Assembly (NCBI GenBank): GCA_010093605.1
Contig: MU004197.1
Location: 1,054,001-1,118,000, forward strand
Reading direction: 5' to 3'
Origin: Lophium mytilinum
Lineage: Eukaryota > Ascomycota > Dothideomycetes > Mytilinidiales > Mytilinidiaceae
Length of the DNA stretch: 64,000 nucleotides
Shown: one piece after another, positions 1-9,867 of the stretch
Layout: each line of letters starts with the position of its first letter
How positions within the stretch are numbered: the stretch's first letter is position 1
Translations under genes and position numbers: made by a program
The notes under the pieces: model-generated
What the model was told of the DNA's origin: nothing
Database searches by the model: none
The model's input: only the letters and a program-made list of their open reading frames with translations

Positions 1-2314
1 GCATCGCGGACGAGATCAGGGGCGGGGGAGAGTGCCGTCACAGCAGCCAGCTAGCTCTGCCGTTTCCAGATGCCACTAGTCCGCAGCTCCGGATAGCAGA
101 GGGCGGAGGGTCACTGATATCGGCGAGGAGGGGAGGACAGGGCGGCAGCCATACAGAGGGGGCGTCTGCGTGATGGGGCATGCTCATGCGTCGTCGAATG
201 CTCGTCAAATGCTCGCTGAGAAGACGCCGTTGAGCCCCCTCGCCGGCGGCCATGCCGCAGCATGGATGGCCATGTCAACGCTGCATGTCCAGCTGCAGAG
301 GCGACGCGAGCACGGCTACCAGAGTACGGCGTGCGGGCTTCACAACGATGCCGGCAGACGACGGGATCGCGCGCGCAAAGCCGCAAGCCGTGGGCTCTGC
401 TGACGGACCGCTCCTCGTGTGCTGGTCTCCAACAAAAGGGCCGGTAGGAAGGCAGGCAAGCGGGAGGTGAGACAGGCGATGCCAGTCTAGTTGAGGATGC
501 CGGGACCCTCCCGGAGAGAGTGGCGCTTTACTGCTCAGTTCGCAGCAACCCCCGCCTGGCGCGGCCGAAGGGCTCCTCAGAGTCTGCAGACCAGAGGCCG
601 TGACCAGCGCCCGTTGGGCCCAGCTTGCTGCGTCGAGGGTGCATCGTGGGCAGCACTGAAGGCGCTGTGTGGTGCTAGCCCGCGAAGAGGCTGGTGTCGA
701 AGCATGTTCCACATAGGCTGGCCATGGCATCGATGGCATCGAGGGGGCTCGAGGAGCATCAAGGGCCATGGCAGAGTGGGGCCCAAGGCGCGGTTGACGT
801 TTGCAAATCCCTGATGAGGCGCGACTCAGGTGTTGGCGTTGCGCAACTCTCATGGGCCTATCCTCCACAATTTCCACTGGCCAAGCACCGCCATCCGACC
901 TCGGGTCCTCACGAGTAACGCGCGATGCCGCCCGCCAGCTGCCCGCCTGCACCGGCCCAGCTCCCCCGCGGGTAGTGCGAGTCCTGTCTGCCATGGGCCG
1001 TGGTGAACTGGTCGAGGCGGTTGCAGGAGCTGTGAAGATGAAGACGAAGAGCAGGAACAGCAACCCAAGACAGCAACGCAGACAGCAGCCAGCCGCACAG
1101 ACGGAGACAGAGAGGATTACCTGGCACGCCTGGCACTGGGTACATTTCCGATAGCTGATCGCCTCCAGGGCGGCAGGCCAGACCGTGCGCGCTGGGGGCT
1201 GGCCGGAGCGTTTGGCCGAGCGTAGAGGCTGTGGAGTAGTGTGAGAAGCGCAGCCAGCATCAAGGCCCGCACCACTTCACGCCCATATTATCGATAGCGC
1301 CGCCAGGATGGCCTGGTACAAGTCACTGTCCTGTTGCCCTACCACGCATCCTGTGCGCGACCGCATCTCCCCTTTCCAGCTCTCGCCTCGTTGCTTCCAG
1401 AACGCTGCCAGTGAGAACGCCGCGCTCTCCCCGGCCTCACCATCCTACTCTACTCCACACTCCCTAGCCTGCTGCTCCCATTCGCCGTCCTAGCCTCATC
1501 CCGAACGCGAGCCCTCGCCGCCAAGCGAGCCTCCATGACTACCTAGCCGTCCAGCTCCCGTACTATCTCGACTTCACTTCGCTCTCTCGCCCTTCGTCTG
1601 CGTGGGTCGTGACCCAACATCTCTCAATTGATCTGTCCTGTACTTCTCGCGCCTGTTATCTGCCTCCTTCTTTCGCTCGAGCCAGTTGCTAGCCTGACAC
1701 GGCGCCGTACCTGGGGGATCGCCGATTAAACAGCCTAGAGTCCGGCTTGCCCTCACCACTTTCTTCGAAAAAGCAACTTCAACCATCCGGGGCTCTAGCG
1801 TCTTCACTGTTCGTTTCTTGGGCCACCGCCTGTCTGGAGCTCGTTGGACCCGCAAAGGTATGACAGAGAGTCGTGCCCGCACCCCTCACTCCCCCCTCTC
1901 CAAGTGCATATACGTCCTAGACTTATCAGCCATTCATTGAAACCCCTCTAATCCTGCTAGTAATATTCCAGGTGCGCATATCACATGCCGCCGACGTCCA
2001 TCAGACCGAGCTCCACGTGTGGTTCTGCCCATTTCGTGGGGATCAGAGAGTCTTCGCCAGCGAGCACTGAGTTAGATAATTCCTATTCACGACGCAGCCA
2101 GTTAATGTGTGAACCTCGTACCGCCTCAATCAGGATTCCGACGTTGCTTGAGTGCTGCGACTCTGAGTTTTCTCGAAAGCTCCCCCGTTGCTGTGCTAAA
2201 TTGCTTCCTCTTACCGGCGCCTCGCCATCGACTTGTTTAAACTCTCTATCCCACCAGCACCACCACTTCGCCAACTCTAAGATTCAACATACGATAATTG
2301 GATAAAAATTTGGA
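1..2314. other. Gene-free GC-rich upstream region and leader of the WOPR gene
   Basis: No reading frame here looks like a conserved protein. The first 1.3 kb is GC-rich. From about 1.35 kb the + strand turns pyrimidine-rich, as in fungal promoters and leaders. A possible 5'-leader intron lies at 1858-1971: donor GTATGA, a CTAAT-like branch site near 1950, and a CCAG acceptor. A 106-codon frame (1985-2305) ends ten bases before the WOPR start codon. Confidence 0.55.
1858..1971 (+). other. Putative 5'-leader intron of the WOPR gene
   Basis: The sequence begins GTATGACAGAG after CGCAAAG, has a CCTCTAATCC stretch that could be a branch site, and ends TATTCCAG. This is the usual layout of filamentous-fungal introns (114 nt). 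It lies in non-coding sequence, so no reading frame supports it. RNA reads would decide. Confidence 0.35.
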
Positions 2315-3913
2315 ATGGCTCACACGCAAAGCTACCCAGGCACCATGCCTATATCATCAAACGACCCGCCGTATATCCGTCGTCAAACTCATCCCACGTA
2401 CGAGGCGTATCACATAGAAAGCATAGGCGGAGGTGCATCACATCCAAACGCTAGTCTAGATTATCCAGCTGCCAGTAATCCTTCCCATTTGTACTCGTAT
2501 GGCAACCAATCTGTCGGCAGAGAAATTCGATCTATTCCAGGGTATGCGCCATTGCCGACTCGACCACGATCACCCGATTTCCCGGCATTGCCTGTACGAG
2601 GACGTTCCCCGGAGTTTGCACCGCTACCAGTCCGACCACGCTCACCGGAGCACCATGGCTTACCTGTACGACCACGTTCTTCGATCCCGACATCGTCAAG
2701 CGCTTCTCTTACTCGTAGGGATCAGTCCAGCGACGCCAAATTTGCACCTACTTTGAATGGCGCCATTCAGACGACTCACGATGGACTACTTGTTGTAGAA
2801 GGCTGTCTCCAGGGAGTTCTCATGCACGTTCCACGTCGCCCTCACGACAAAGAACGAGCAGATCAGATCAAAAGCGGCTCCATCTTTGTCTACGAAGAGA
2901 ATGCTTCAGGTATCAAGCGCTGGACCGATGGGCTGACCTGGAGTCCTAGTCGTATCATGGGCAACTTCTTGATATATCGAGAGCTTGAGAAGCCCTTTCC
3001 GCCAGGCGAGAAAAAGCGAGCTGTCAAACGGAAGCGAAGCACCGACGAAGAATCTGATTCCGACACGAAAGCAAAGGTGAAAGCTGAAGTCAAGCCTTCC
3101 ACACCAGTGGACCCAACAAAGAAGTCCAAGACACAAACCTACGTCGATAGTCTGACAGCAGACGAGCAACGCCGAATCCTAGGGTCGTTGGTCGATTCTT
3201 ACGGCTTCAAAGATGGCGGTCTCGTTAAGAAGACTATGAGCATCAAATATAAAGGCACCACGCATCACATTATCTCCTACTATTCCGTGGAAGATTGGAT
3301 CGAGTGTAAACTGCAGCGCCCAGTCGACATGTCAACACTTTCTTCATTACCAATCCGCCAAGAGCTCATCGAAGAGCAAAACTTCAGAGCCGGTCTCCTG
3401 GACGAAGAGCCAAAAATGCTTGTTGGTTTTCAAGGGGTCATTGGGCAGCCATCTTACGCGCAGACAATAGTCTACCCTCCGCCAATGTATTGCTTCGGTA
3501 ATCCTCCAGGGCCGCGCGAGGGTGTAGTCTCCGGCTATTCTTACCAGGCTCCACCGCATTATGATCACGTTCAACCCCATTACGAACAAGCTCAGCCACA
3601 ATACGAACAAGCTCAATCACGTTATGATCAGCAGCAGTCACATTACGTACAAAATCCTAGTCGACCTCACAGTACGGCTGTCTCAGCATCTGCTCCACAG
3701 CAAGAGCAGCTTCAATATCCGGCGTCAACGACATCGGGTCATGATCTGCCACCTCAAGGCCTGTTTCATCAGGTGGATCCATTTCAGTCCGACATGGCTG
3801 TACAGGGAATACGACATCGCGACATAAACCACCTGGATCACTATCAGACTGACTTGTCTACTATGCACGAGTACGGACCTCGTGACCTGAACCTAGCAGC
3901 AGACTACCAATAG
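2315..3913 (+). CDS. Gti1/Pac2 (WOPR) family transcription factor
   Basis: 532-residue, single-exon, probably nuclear DNA-binding regulator. The WOPR domain has its two usual halves. The first (about residues 155-232) contains DGLLVVEGCLQG, VPRRPHDKERADQIKSGS, SGIKRWTDGLTWSPSRI and NFLIYRELEKPFPPGEKKRA. The second (about 278-335) contains SYGFKDGGLVKKTMSIKYKG and HHIISYYSVEDW. The lysine/arginine run at 233-242 is a likely nuclear localisation signal. The PFPPGEKKRA and YYSVEDW wording fits the Pac2/Gti1 side better than the Wor1/Ryp1/Sge1 side. Family members control dimorphism, conidiation, virulence or nutrient responses; which of these applies here cannot be told. The N-terminus has four 12-residue repeats (about 78-122) and the tail five 7-residue Tyr/Gln repeats (414-448). 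The start at 2315 is preceded by a stop in the same frame at 2303-2305. Confidence 0.9.
   Translation: MAHTQSYPGTMPISSNDPPYIRRQTHPTYEAYHIESIGGGASHPNASLDYPAASNPSHLYSYGNQSVGREIRSIPGYAPLPTRPRSPDFPALPVRGRSPEFAPLPVRPRSPEHHGLPVRPRSSIPTSSSASLTRRDQSSDAKFAPTLNGAIQTTHDGLLVVEGCLQGVLMHVPRRPHDKERADQIKSGSIFVYEENASGIKRWTDGLTWSPSRIMGNFLIYRELEKPFPPGEKKRAVKRKRSTDEESDSDTKAKVKAEVKPSTPVDPTKKSKTQTYVDSLTADEQRRILGSLVDSYGFKDGGLVKKTMSIKYKGTTHHIISYYSVEDWIECKLQRPVDMSTLSSLPIRQELIEEQNFRAGLLDEEPKMLVGFQGVIGQPSYAQTIVYPPPMYCFGNPPGPREGVVSGYSYQAPPHYDHVQPHYEQAQPQYEQAQSRYDQQQSHYVQNPSRPHSTAVSASAPQQEQLQYPASTTSGHDLPPQGLFHQVDPFQSDMAVQGIRHRDINHLDHYQTDLSTMHEYGPRDLNLAADYQ
2546..2680 (+). repeat. In-frame tandem repeat, about 12 codons x4, in the WOPR factor
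   Basis: Residues about 78-122 repeat the pattern (A/P)-x-LPVRPRSPE-x four times: APLPTRPRSPDF, PALPVRGRSPEF, APLPVRPRSPEH, HGLPVRPRSS. Each copy has an RSP or RSS motif, a plausible proline-directed phosphorylation site. Copies differ at nucleotide level, so the array is old or under protein-level selection. Confidence 0.8.
3554..3658 (+). repeat. In-frame heptad repeat (x5), Tyr/Gln-rich, in the WOPR factor
   Basis: Residues 414-448 read PHYDHVQ, PHYEQAQ, PQYEQAQ, SRYDQQQ, SHYVQNP: five 7-residue units, each with Tyr at position 3 and Gln-rich ends. It lies in the disordered C-terminal tail that WOPR proteins usually have. Confidence 0.8.
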
Positions 3914-4941
3914 TCGAGCAAACTGAATCAGACTCTTTCTTAGCCTCATTATCATATTTGGCATCGTTCCGGCAATTTCCGAACTCGCATTATACCAGGA
4001 TGTAGGATGCATTACTATCACGATTCCCGCTCTTATCAATATCTTTTCTTGTTTGCATGAGCGGCTAGGGAGCGCAGCAAGCCTGTAGACCCAGGACCGA
4101 TTCTTTTCACGTTTACGCCCATACCATTTCTAGGTCCAACAAAAATCTCTTTGGCGATATACGGGCATCATGGACGGAGTATTTTATGATGTACGGCTTA
4201 TACTAGTCTAACGCGACAAGGAGGAGAGGAAGTCAGAGACCGAGCACTCTCTAGGTCAAAAGGAAACCCTGTGGAAATACCCGAAAGAGAGAGAGTTTTG
4301 TTGTGCACCCTTGTTTTCTACGCAATGAACTGGCGTTGGGTACGGAGTTTTCACGGAGGGGTTTCTGGGAGATGAAGCCCTAAATCGACCTCATATTCTT
4401 CTATACAAACCGACGAAGTTAAGGTTGTGCCAGAGAGAGGAGGGAGCCTGACCGATTAGTACATAGTATACTAGATAGACAAACACAAAGCCAATAGCCC
4501 TACACTTCGTATAACATGTATCATGTCTCGAGCTCCATGACCGTACCCACCAAATGCCAATACCCCCACAAAGCCTTCCAGTCCTATAAAACTCCATCCA
4601 CTTCTCTTTGGCGTCTCTTGCTCGGCGTCTCTAGCTCCCCTACACCCAGAATCCCCTTGGACTAAACCTACCCTTGTACGACATGACGTCCCCATAAACC
4701 CCCCTGCTGTGCGTCCGCCACGCACCAGGGCCGGCTATGCAGTGAACTCCGCTTCGGGCCCTAGCGCGCTTGGCCACGTGCTCGCTTGTGCACCCCGGTC
4801 GATTCGGCCAGCCCTGTTCGACGTCGTGCTTGCTTCTGCGCTACTCTACTTCAACGACCGCCATAGCTGTCCCATCGCGCTTCGCCGATCCTAGAAAATC
4901 ACGTTGGTGCAGGGAGCTGATGGAGTAACTGCTTTCTGGAC
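3914..4941. other. Intergenic region between the WOPR factor and cardiolipin synthase
   Basis: It holds the 3' untranslated region of the WOPR gene and the promoter of the next gene, both on the + strand. Several short frames occur, none protein-like. A CACGTG E-box lies at 4775-4780, about 165 bp before the proposed downstream start. Confidence 0.5.
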
Positions 4942-6608
4942 ATGGCGACGATTCTTGTGCCGCGTTTTCTTGGGAGGGTTGGGCGGGGCAGGGGGTTGAG
5001 GGGTGCGGCTTTGGGCGGATTGGGGAAGTGGAGGGGGGAGGGAAGGGCCTGTGGGGTGTTTGGGAGGGAGAGGCAGAGGGAGGGTGTTTTTGTGGGTTTC
5101 TCGACGAAAGCGTGCATGATGGCTGATGGGGAAAGGGGGAGGATTGGGGAGGGAGAAGCAAAGGTTAGTGACGTATCTCGTTATCAAGTTAATGTTGTCA
5201 CTGGTGGCTTCCTTCTCATTTTTTCTCTTTTTCTGGATACTCAATGTTCTTTTATATGATGGACTGGAACTCGCAAGATTATCTATCTGAGCGCTTGGGA
5301 GAGGCCGAGGGGTTTCCTCTATGATATATGACTTCGCGTATTTGAATCGGATCGAGCTGTATGTTGGAAATCGGTTATGAAACTTTTTAGATCAATTGGT
5401 CTGACATCCTTCTTCCTTAGCATAGGTTCTTTTCTGTACATTTCTCTTTTGAACCGTTTCCAGTACCTCCTTATACGCTTTCTATTTTTGCCTGGCTTTA
5501 CGCTATATCTATCTAAATCATATCCCATATTCTTCTAAAATTTTATTTACCCTTTTTTGCCTCTGAGCCTCCGCTAAACGCTCTTAGACCCAAGCATCAA
5601 CACCATCACCAGCATCAGGAAAACCATCATCAACGCCCTCACTACCATCTTCCCCGAAAGCCCGCCTAACACCCAAAGCCCTCCGTCAAAACATCGCTTC
5701 CCGTCTCTCCGCCCTCCCGCGAGAAAACATCTACAACGTCCCCAACATCCTCACGTTCTCCCGCCTCGTCGCGACCCCCGTAATCGGCTACCTCGTGGTG
5801 CACAACCAGCACGCCTGGGCCGTAGGCCTCTTCGCCTACGCCGGCATAACCGACCTAGTCGACGGCTGGATAGCGCGAAAATGGAAGCTACAAACCGTCG
5901 TCGGCAGCGTCGTCGACCCCATGGCGGACAAAATCCTCATGACAACGCTCGTGTGCTGCTTGGCCATTAACGGCAGTCTCCCACGTAAGATACAATGGCG
6001 TCATTTGATGCGTTTTCCGCACAATCGATTGGTGCTTGAATCACGCGAGGGCTAATGACTAAACACCAGTACCGCTCGCAACCCTCATCCTAGGCCGCGA
6101 CGCGTCTCTCGCGATTGCCGCCATCTACTACCGCTGGACGTCGCTCCCGGAACCAAAGACCCTGACGCGCTACTGGGATTTCTCGCTTCCGTCCGCAGAG
6201 GTCCATCCGACTACCATCTCGAAGCTGAACACTTTCCTGCAGCTCGGCCTCATCGGTGCTACTCTCACGTTGCCCTTGCTCGTGCCCGCTGCTGCCGGGA
6301 GTGGTGAGAGCCTGCTGAAGCCTGTGGCAGAACTGCTGGGTAGGGCCGAAGGCGTCAAGACGATTGTGATAGGGCTGCAAGGCGTAGTAGCTGCCACGAC
6401 GCTGTGGTCGGGCGCTAGCTACATCTGGACGAAGGACGCGGTGAAGATCCTGGGAGATGATGAGGTTCTGAAAAAGAAGCAAGGGTTCAGGGGGAGGATG
6501 GTGATTGGAGGGACTTTTGGAATCGTGTTGGCCGTCACGGCGGCGCTGGCGTGGAGGGATTGGACTGAGGAGAACGACGACGGAAAAGAGGAGGGAGAGG
6601 GGAAGTGA
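4942..6608 (+). CDS. CRD1: Cardiolipin synthase (CDP-alcohol phosphatidyltransferase), mitochondrial
   Basis: Three exons proposed: 4942-5163, 5588-5984, 6070-6608 (385 aa). It joins phosphatidylglycerol and CDP-diacylglycerol to give cardiolipin in the mitochondrial inner membrane. The CDP-alcohol transferase signature DG-x2-AR-x8-G-x3-D-x3-D is complete in DGWIARKWKLQ...GSVVDPMADK, after NVPNILTFSRLVATPVIGYL. Exon 1 encodes an Arg-rich, acid-poor leader (MATILVPRFLGRVGRGRG) ending near GFSTKA, like a mitochondrial presequence. Intron 2 (5985-6069, GTAAGA ... GCTAATGAC ... CAG) restores the frame as GSLPLPLATLILGRDAS. Intron 1 (424 nt, GTTAGT ... CTCTTAG) is far longer than the others here, so exon 1 is less certain than the catalytic exons; the frame across it is consistent. 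The gene converges on MTO1, with 232 bp between the two stops. Confidence 0.82.
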
Positions 6609-6840
6609 GCGAATCAGTAGGAATTTCTTTCAACAAAACATGTTCGGAGCATCAATGCTGGCTTGCTTGTATCACAAGGAGCTGGATACTGGTACATATG
6701 TATTATACAGGCATCTACAGCAACAAAAAGGAGTTTGCGTCCCTAGCCTATATGCCGCCCTCCCCAGCGCCACTGATGCTCGATCCAAGAACGCCTTATA
6801 ATGCATTCACACATAGACACTTGAGTCAATCGTTTCTAGG

Positions 6841-8981
6841 TCAATCGGCCCCGGCGTCCATAAAGATTCTCTTCCGCCCTTCTACCTCCTCCCTTTTCCG
6901 GCTCCTGGACTCATCCTTCTGTGACCGTTTCACATAATGCAAGAGCCGAAGCGCTCCATGCGGCGTCATGCCCTCAATCCGTCTCGCCTGTCCAACGCTC
7001 TCCGGCCGCGTCAGTTGCAGCAGCTTCTTCTCTTCGGCACTCAGTCCATGAATTCCCTTGTAATCCAGATCCTCCGGCAACCTCAATCCCTCATCGATGA
7101 GATAGCGCTGCTGCATAGCAGTCTGATTGACCACATACGGCGCATACACCGCATTGATCTCGACCCGATTTCGGATATGCGGCGAGAAGCGCTTGATATC
7201 CGGGAGGAAATCAATTAGCGAAGCTGTTGAGGTGTTTGGTAATCGCAGCAGCTCGTAAGCTGATCGACGAGTTGTGTCCACGCGGACGCGGAAGCCCGAT
7301 GCAACCCATTCGGGTGCGCTCAGGATCTTCTCTTGTAGAAGCGTCGTGAGCGCTGCCATCTCCTCCGTCTCGTTCTCGAACGCTGCCCAACGCACGTCTC
7401 TGACGACACCGGCAGCTCGTCCCATGGCTGTTAAGCGGGCGTCGGCGTTGTCGGCGCGCGCGGACATGCGGTATTCGCTGCGGGAAGTGAACATGCGGTA
7501 GGGCTCGGACACGCCCTTTGTGATAAGGTCGTCGATCATGATGCCGATGTACCCATCTGCTCTTGACAAGGAGAAGGGTTCTTTAGACTGTGCAGCTAAG
7601 CCGGCGTTGATTCCGGCGATGATGCCTTGCGCGGCGGCTTCCTCGTACCCTGTGGTGCCGTTGATCTGGCCAGCGAGGAAGAGACCGGATATTGCTTTCG
7701 TCTCTAGGGTTGATCGTAGGCTGCGGGGGTCTACGTAGTCGTATTCCACACCGTAACCAGGCTGCAGCATGGTCACATTTTCCAGTCCACGGACCGTCTT
7801 GAGCATGGCCTCTTGTGCGTCGGCGGGAACAGTCATGGAAATCCCATTGGGGTAGATCACGTCGCTGTCGAAGCCTTCAGGCTCTAGCCAGATAATGTGC
7901 TGGGTCTTGTCGCTGAATCGGATGACTTTGGACTCCAGCGAGGGACAATATCGAGGCCCCTTAACTGTTTCCCTAATATGTATAGATTTGTCTAGATTCG
8001 CTCGAATAATGTCGTGGGTGGCGTGGTTGGTGTGAGTAATATGGCATAGCATTTGGTCCTTGATAGAAACCGTCTGGTTCAGGTAGCTAAACGGCATTGG
8101 CGGCTCGTCTCCGAGGGATTGCTCAAGAGCCTTGAAGTCGATAGTCTTGGCATCCAGCCGTGGTGGAGTGCCAGTCTTTAGTCGTCCTAGCTGGAAACCT
8201 GCGTCTCGTAGAGATTTGCTGAGGCCGAATGTCGCAGCTTCGCCCATGCGTCCTGAAGGGTATGCTTCCAGTCCTGTATACACTTAGCAAGCGTCACTTG
8301 CATCTCCGAGACATAACTCACCAATATGAATCTCTCCTCCCAGAAAAGTCCCTGTTGTAATAACCACATTACTAGCTGGTATAACCTGTCCGCCTTCTAA
8401 CCTCACTCCCGTAATTTTCCCATGCCGCCCCTTCTCCTGCTGTCCCTCCTTGTCCACGATGATATCCGCCACACTGCCCTCTACAATCGACAGATTCTTG
8501 TATCCCACCATCTCTTCACGCATATGTTTCTTATACAGCGCCCGATCAATCTGCGCACGAGGGCCCCAGACCGCGGGGCCTTTCGTCCGATTGAGGACTC
8601 GAAACTGCACTCCCGCCTTATCCACGATACGGCCGACTACTCCGTCCAGCGCATCAATCTCCCGTAGCATCGTTCCCTTTCCAATCCCTCCAAAACTAGG
8701 GTTGCAGGAGCAGACTCCTAAATTGTCGAGCTTAGGTGTGACAAGTGCGGTACGGGCGCCTGAGCGAGCGGCGGCAGCGCTGGCTTCGCATCCGGCGTGG
8801 CCGCCTCCAATGACAATGACATCGTAGGGTCTGCATAGTGTTAGAGTGTTGCTCGTTGCTGTAAAGTCTGGAGAGTATACCGAGCATCACTGGTAACGGT
8901 GGCAAAGCCACGCCGGGCTCGAACGACTGATCGTACTCGGGGCGCGTGGCCCCAGAGTATACGCGCTCGTACAGGAGCCAT
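6841..8981 (-). CDS. MTO1: Mitochondrial tRNA 5-carboxymethylaminomethyluridine modification protein (MnmG/GidA type)
   Basis: Exons on the minus strand: 8981-8881, 8830-8322, 8273-6841 (680 aa). With an MSS1/MnmE partner, this FAD enzyme makes the wobble cmnm5U34 modification of mitochondrial tRNAs. The first 34 residues ([20 protein letters not shown]...) are a basic presequence. The FAD Rossmann motif is [11 protein letters not shown], followed by [10 protein letters not shown] and, further on, [34 protein letters not shown] and the MnmG signature [11 protein letters not shown]. Introns are 50 nt (8831-8880) and 48 nt (8274-8321). They join as [13 protein letters not shown] and [18 protein letters not shown], giving unbroken family similarity. 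Length matches fungal MTO1. It follows cardiolipin synthase tail-to-tail. Confidence 0.95.
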
Positions 8982-9867
8982 TGTGACAATGGGAGTGGTG
9001 GTGGCGTTCAAGATGCCCACCAGAATATGTTGATGGGAGTTCGGAGGTGTCGATTCTCGCCGCTGAAAGACGGATCACGTGTGATCAGACTCCGTGCTTT
9101 TCAATCGTTGATTCAGTCACATCACGGCGTCAGTAATCGACGACTGTGGAGCCAGCAGTACTAGAATCGCTCTTCTATGTATCACTACGCGTAGATACTT
9201 CTATACACCAGGTACTGTAGTACATAGGGACCACTCTTAGGCGTTGCTAGCCAGCTACCAACTTCGTACCTAGAGGACACTTCATACATTTCTACATTTG
9301 ACAGTGTCACACATCATTTCACATCAAAAGTCTCGCATCATAGAAAAACTTCTTTGTATTCATAGGAGGAAACCCTTCTCGGGTCAAAACCTCCCATTCC
9401 ATCTCAAAGTACCAAAATCTCATAACCCTCTGACGATCCATTTCCGCCTAAGTATCTGTGAACACGCTGCCCCGAAGGAGTGACAAAAGTTGGGAATACA
9501 TGGCCGGGGAAGGGTCGAGATGAAATAGTCTACAAGGGCCGGCTATGCCCTACATATACAAAAATATGGTGATACAAAATGCAGAGGATGAGATCTTGGG
9601 GTGGTAGGAGTGGACGGCCCGAAGGCCGAAGAAGAGAAGAGGGACGAGGGGAGGAGAGGGTTTTGTAGTGTTCGGTGAGAGTGCTGAGTCAGAGATGAGT
9701 GTGTGGTTCCATGGTAAGGCCGTGAGCACGCGTACGTGGCATGAAGGCATGATAAGTAGAACCACGGTAGAGAGTGGAGGAATCGCGTCAGGTCACCTAT
9801 AGTAACAACGCGATAACGTGTTTACTAAATTGATATACACGCATAGTCAACAACACAATATCTCATC
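8982..9867. other. Intergenic: MTO1 promoter and 3' region of the PAF-AH-like gene
   Basis: No protein-like frame was found. The right part is the downstream region of the hydrolase gene, the left part the promoter of MTO1. An inverted repeat with an E-box core lies at 9073-9086. Confidence 0.5.
9073..9086. promoter_or_regulatory. Inverted repeat GATCAC-GT-GTGATC with CACGTG core upstream of MTO1
   Basis: Two 6-bp arms form a perfect inverted repeat around a 2-bp centre, containing CACGTG (9076-9081), a bHLH/Cbf1-type E-box. It sits about 95 bp upstream of the MTO1 start codon. Function is inferred only from motif and position; the core hexamer is expected many times by chance in 64 kb. Confidence 0.3.

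Noticed and set aside
275-1063. 262-codon minus-strand frame starting with a hydrophobic MLFLLFVFIFTAPATAS, resembling a signal peptide.
   Set aside because: The rest has the composition of translated GC-rich non-coding DNA, no domain, and many overlapping frames compete. No promoter or splice evidence supports it.
5319-5528. 69-codon very basic minus-strand frame inside intron 1 of cardiolipin synthase.
   Set aside because: It is the complement of T-rich intron sequence; lysine and arginine codons arise from that composition.
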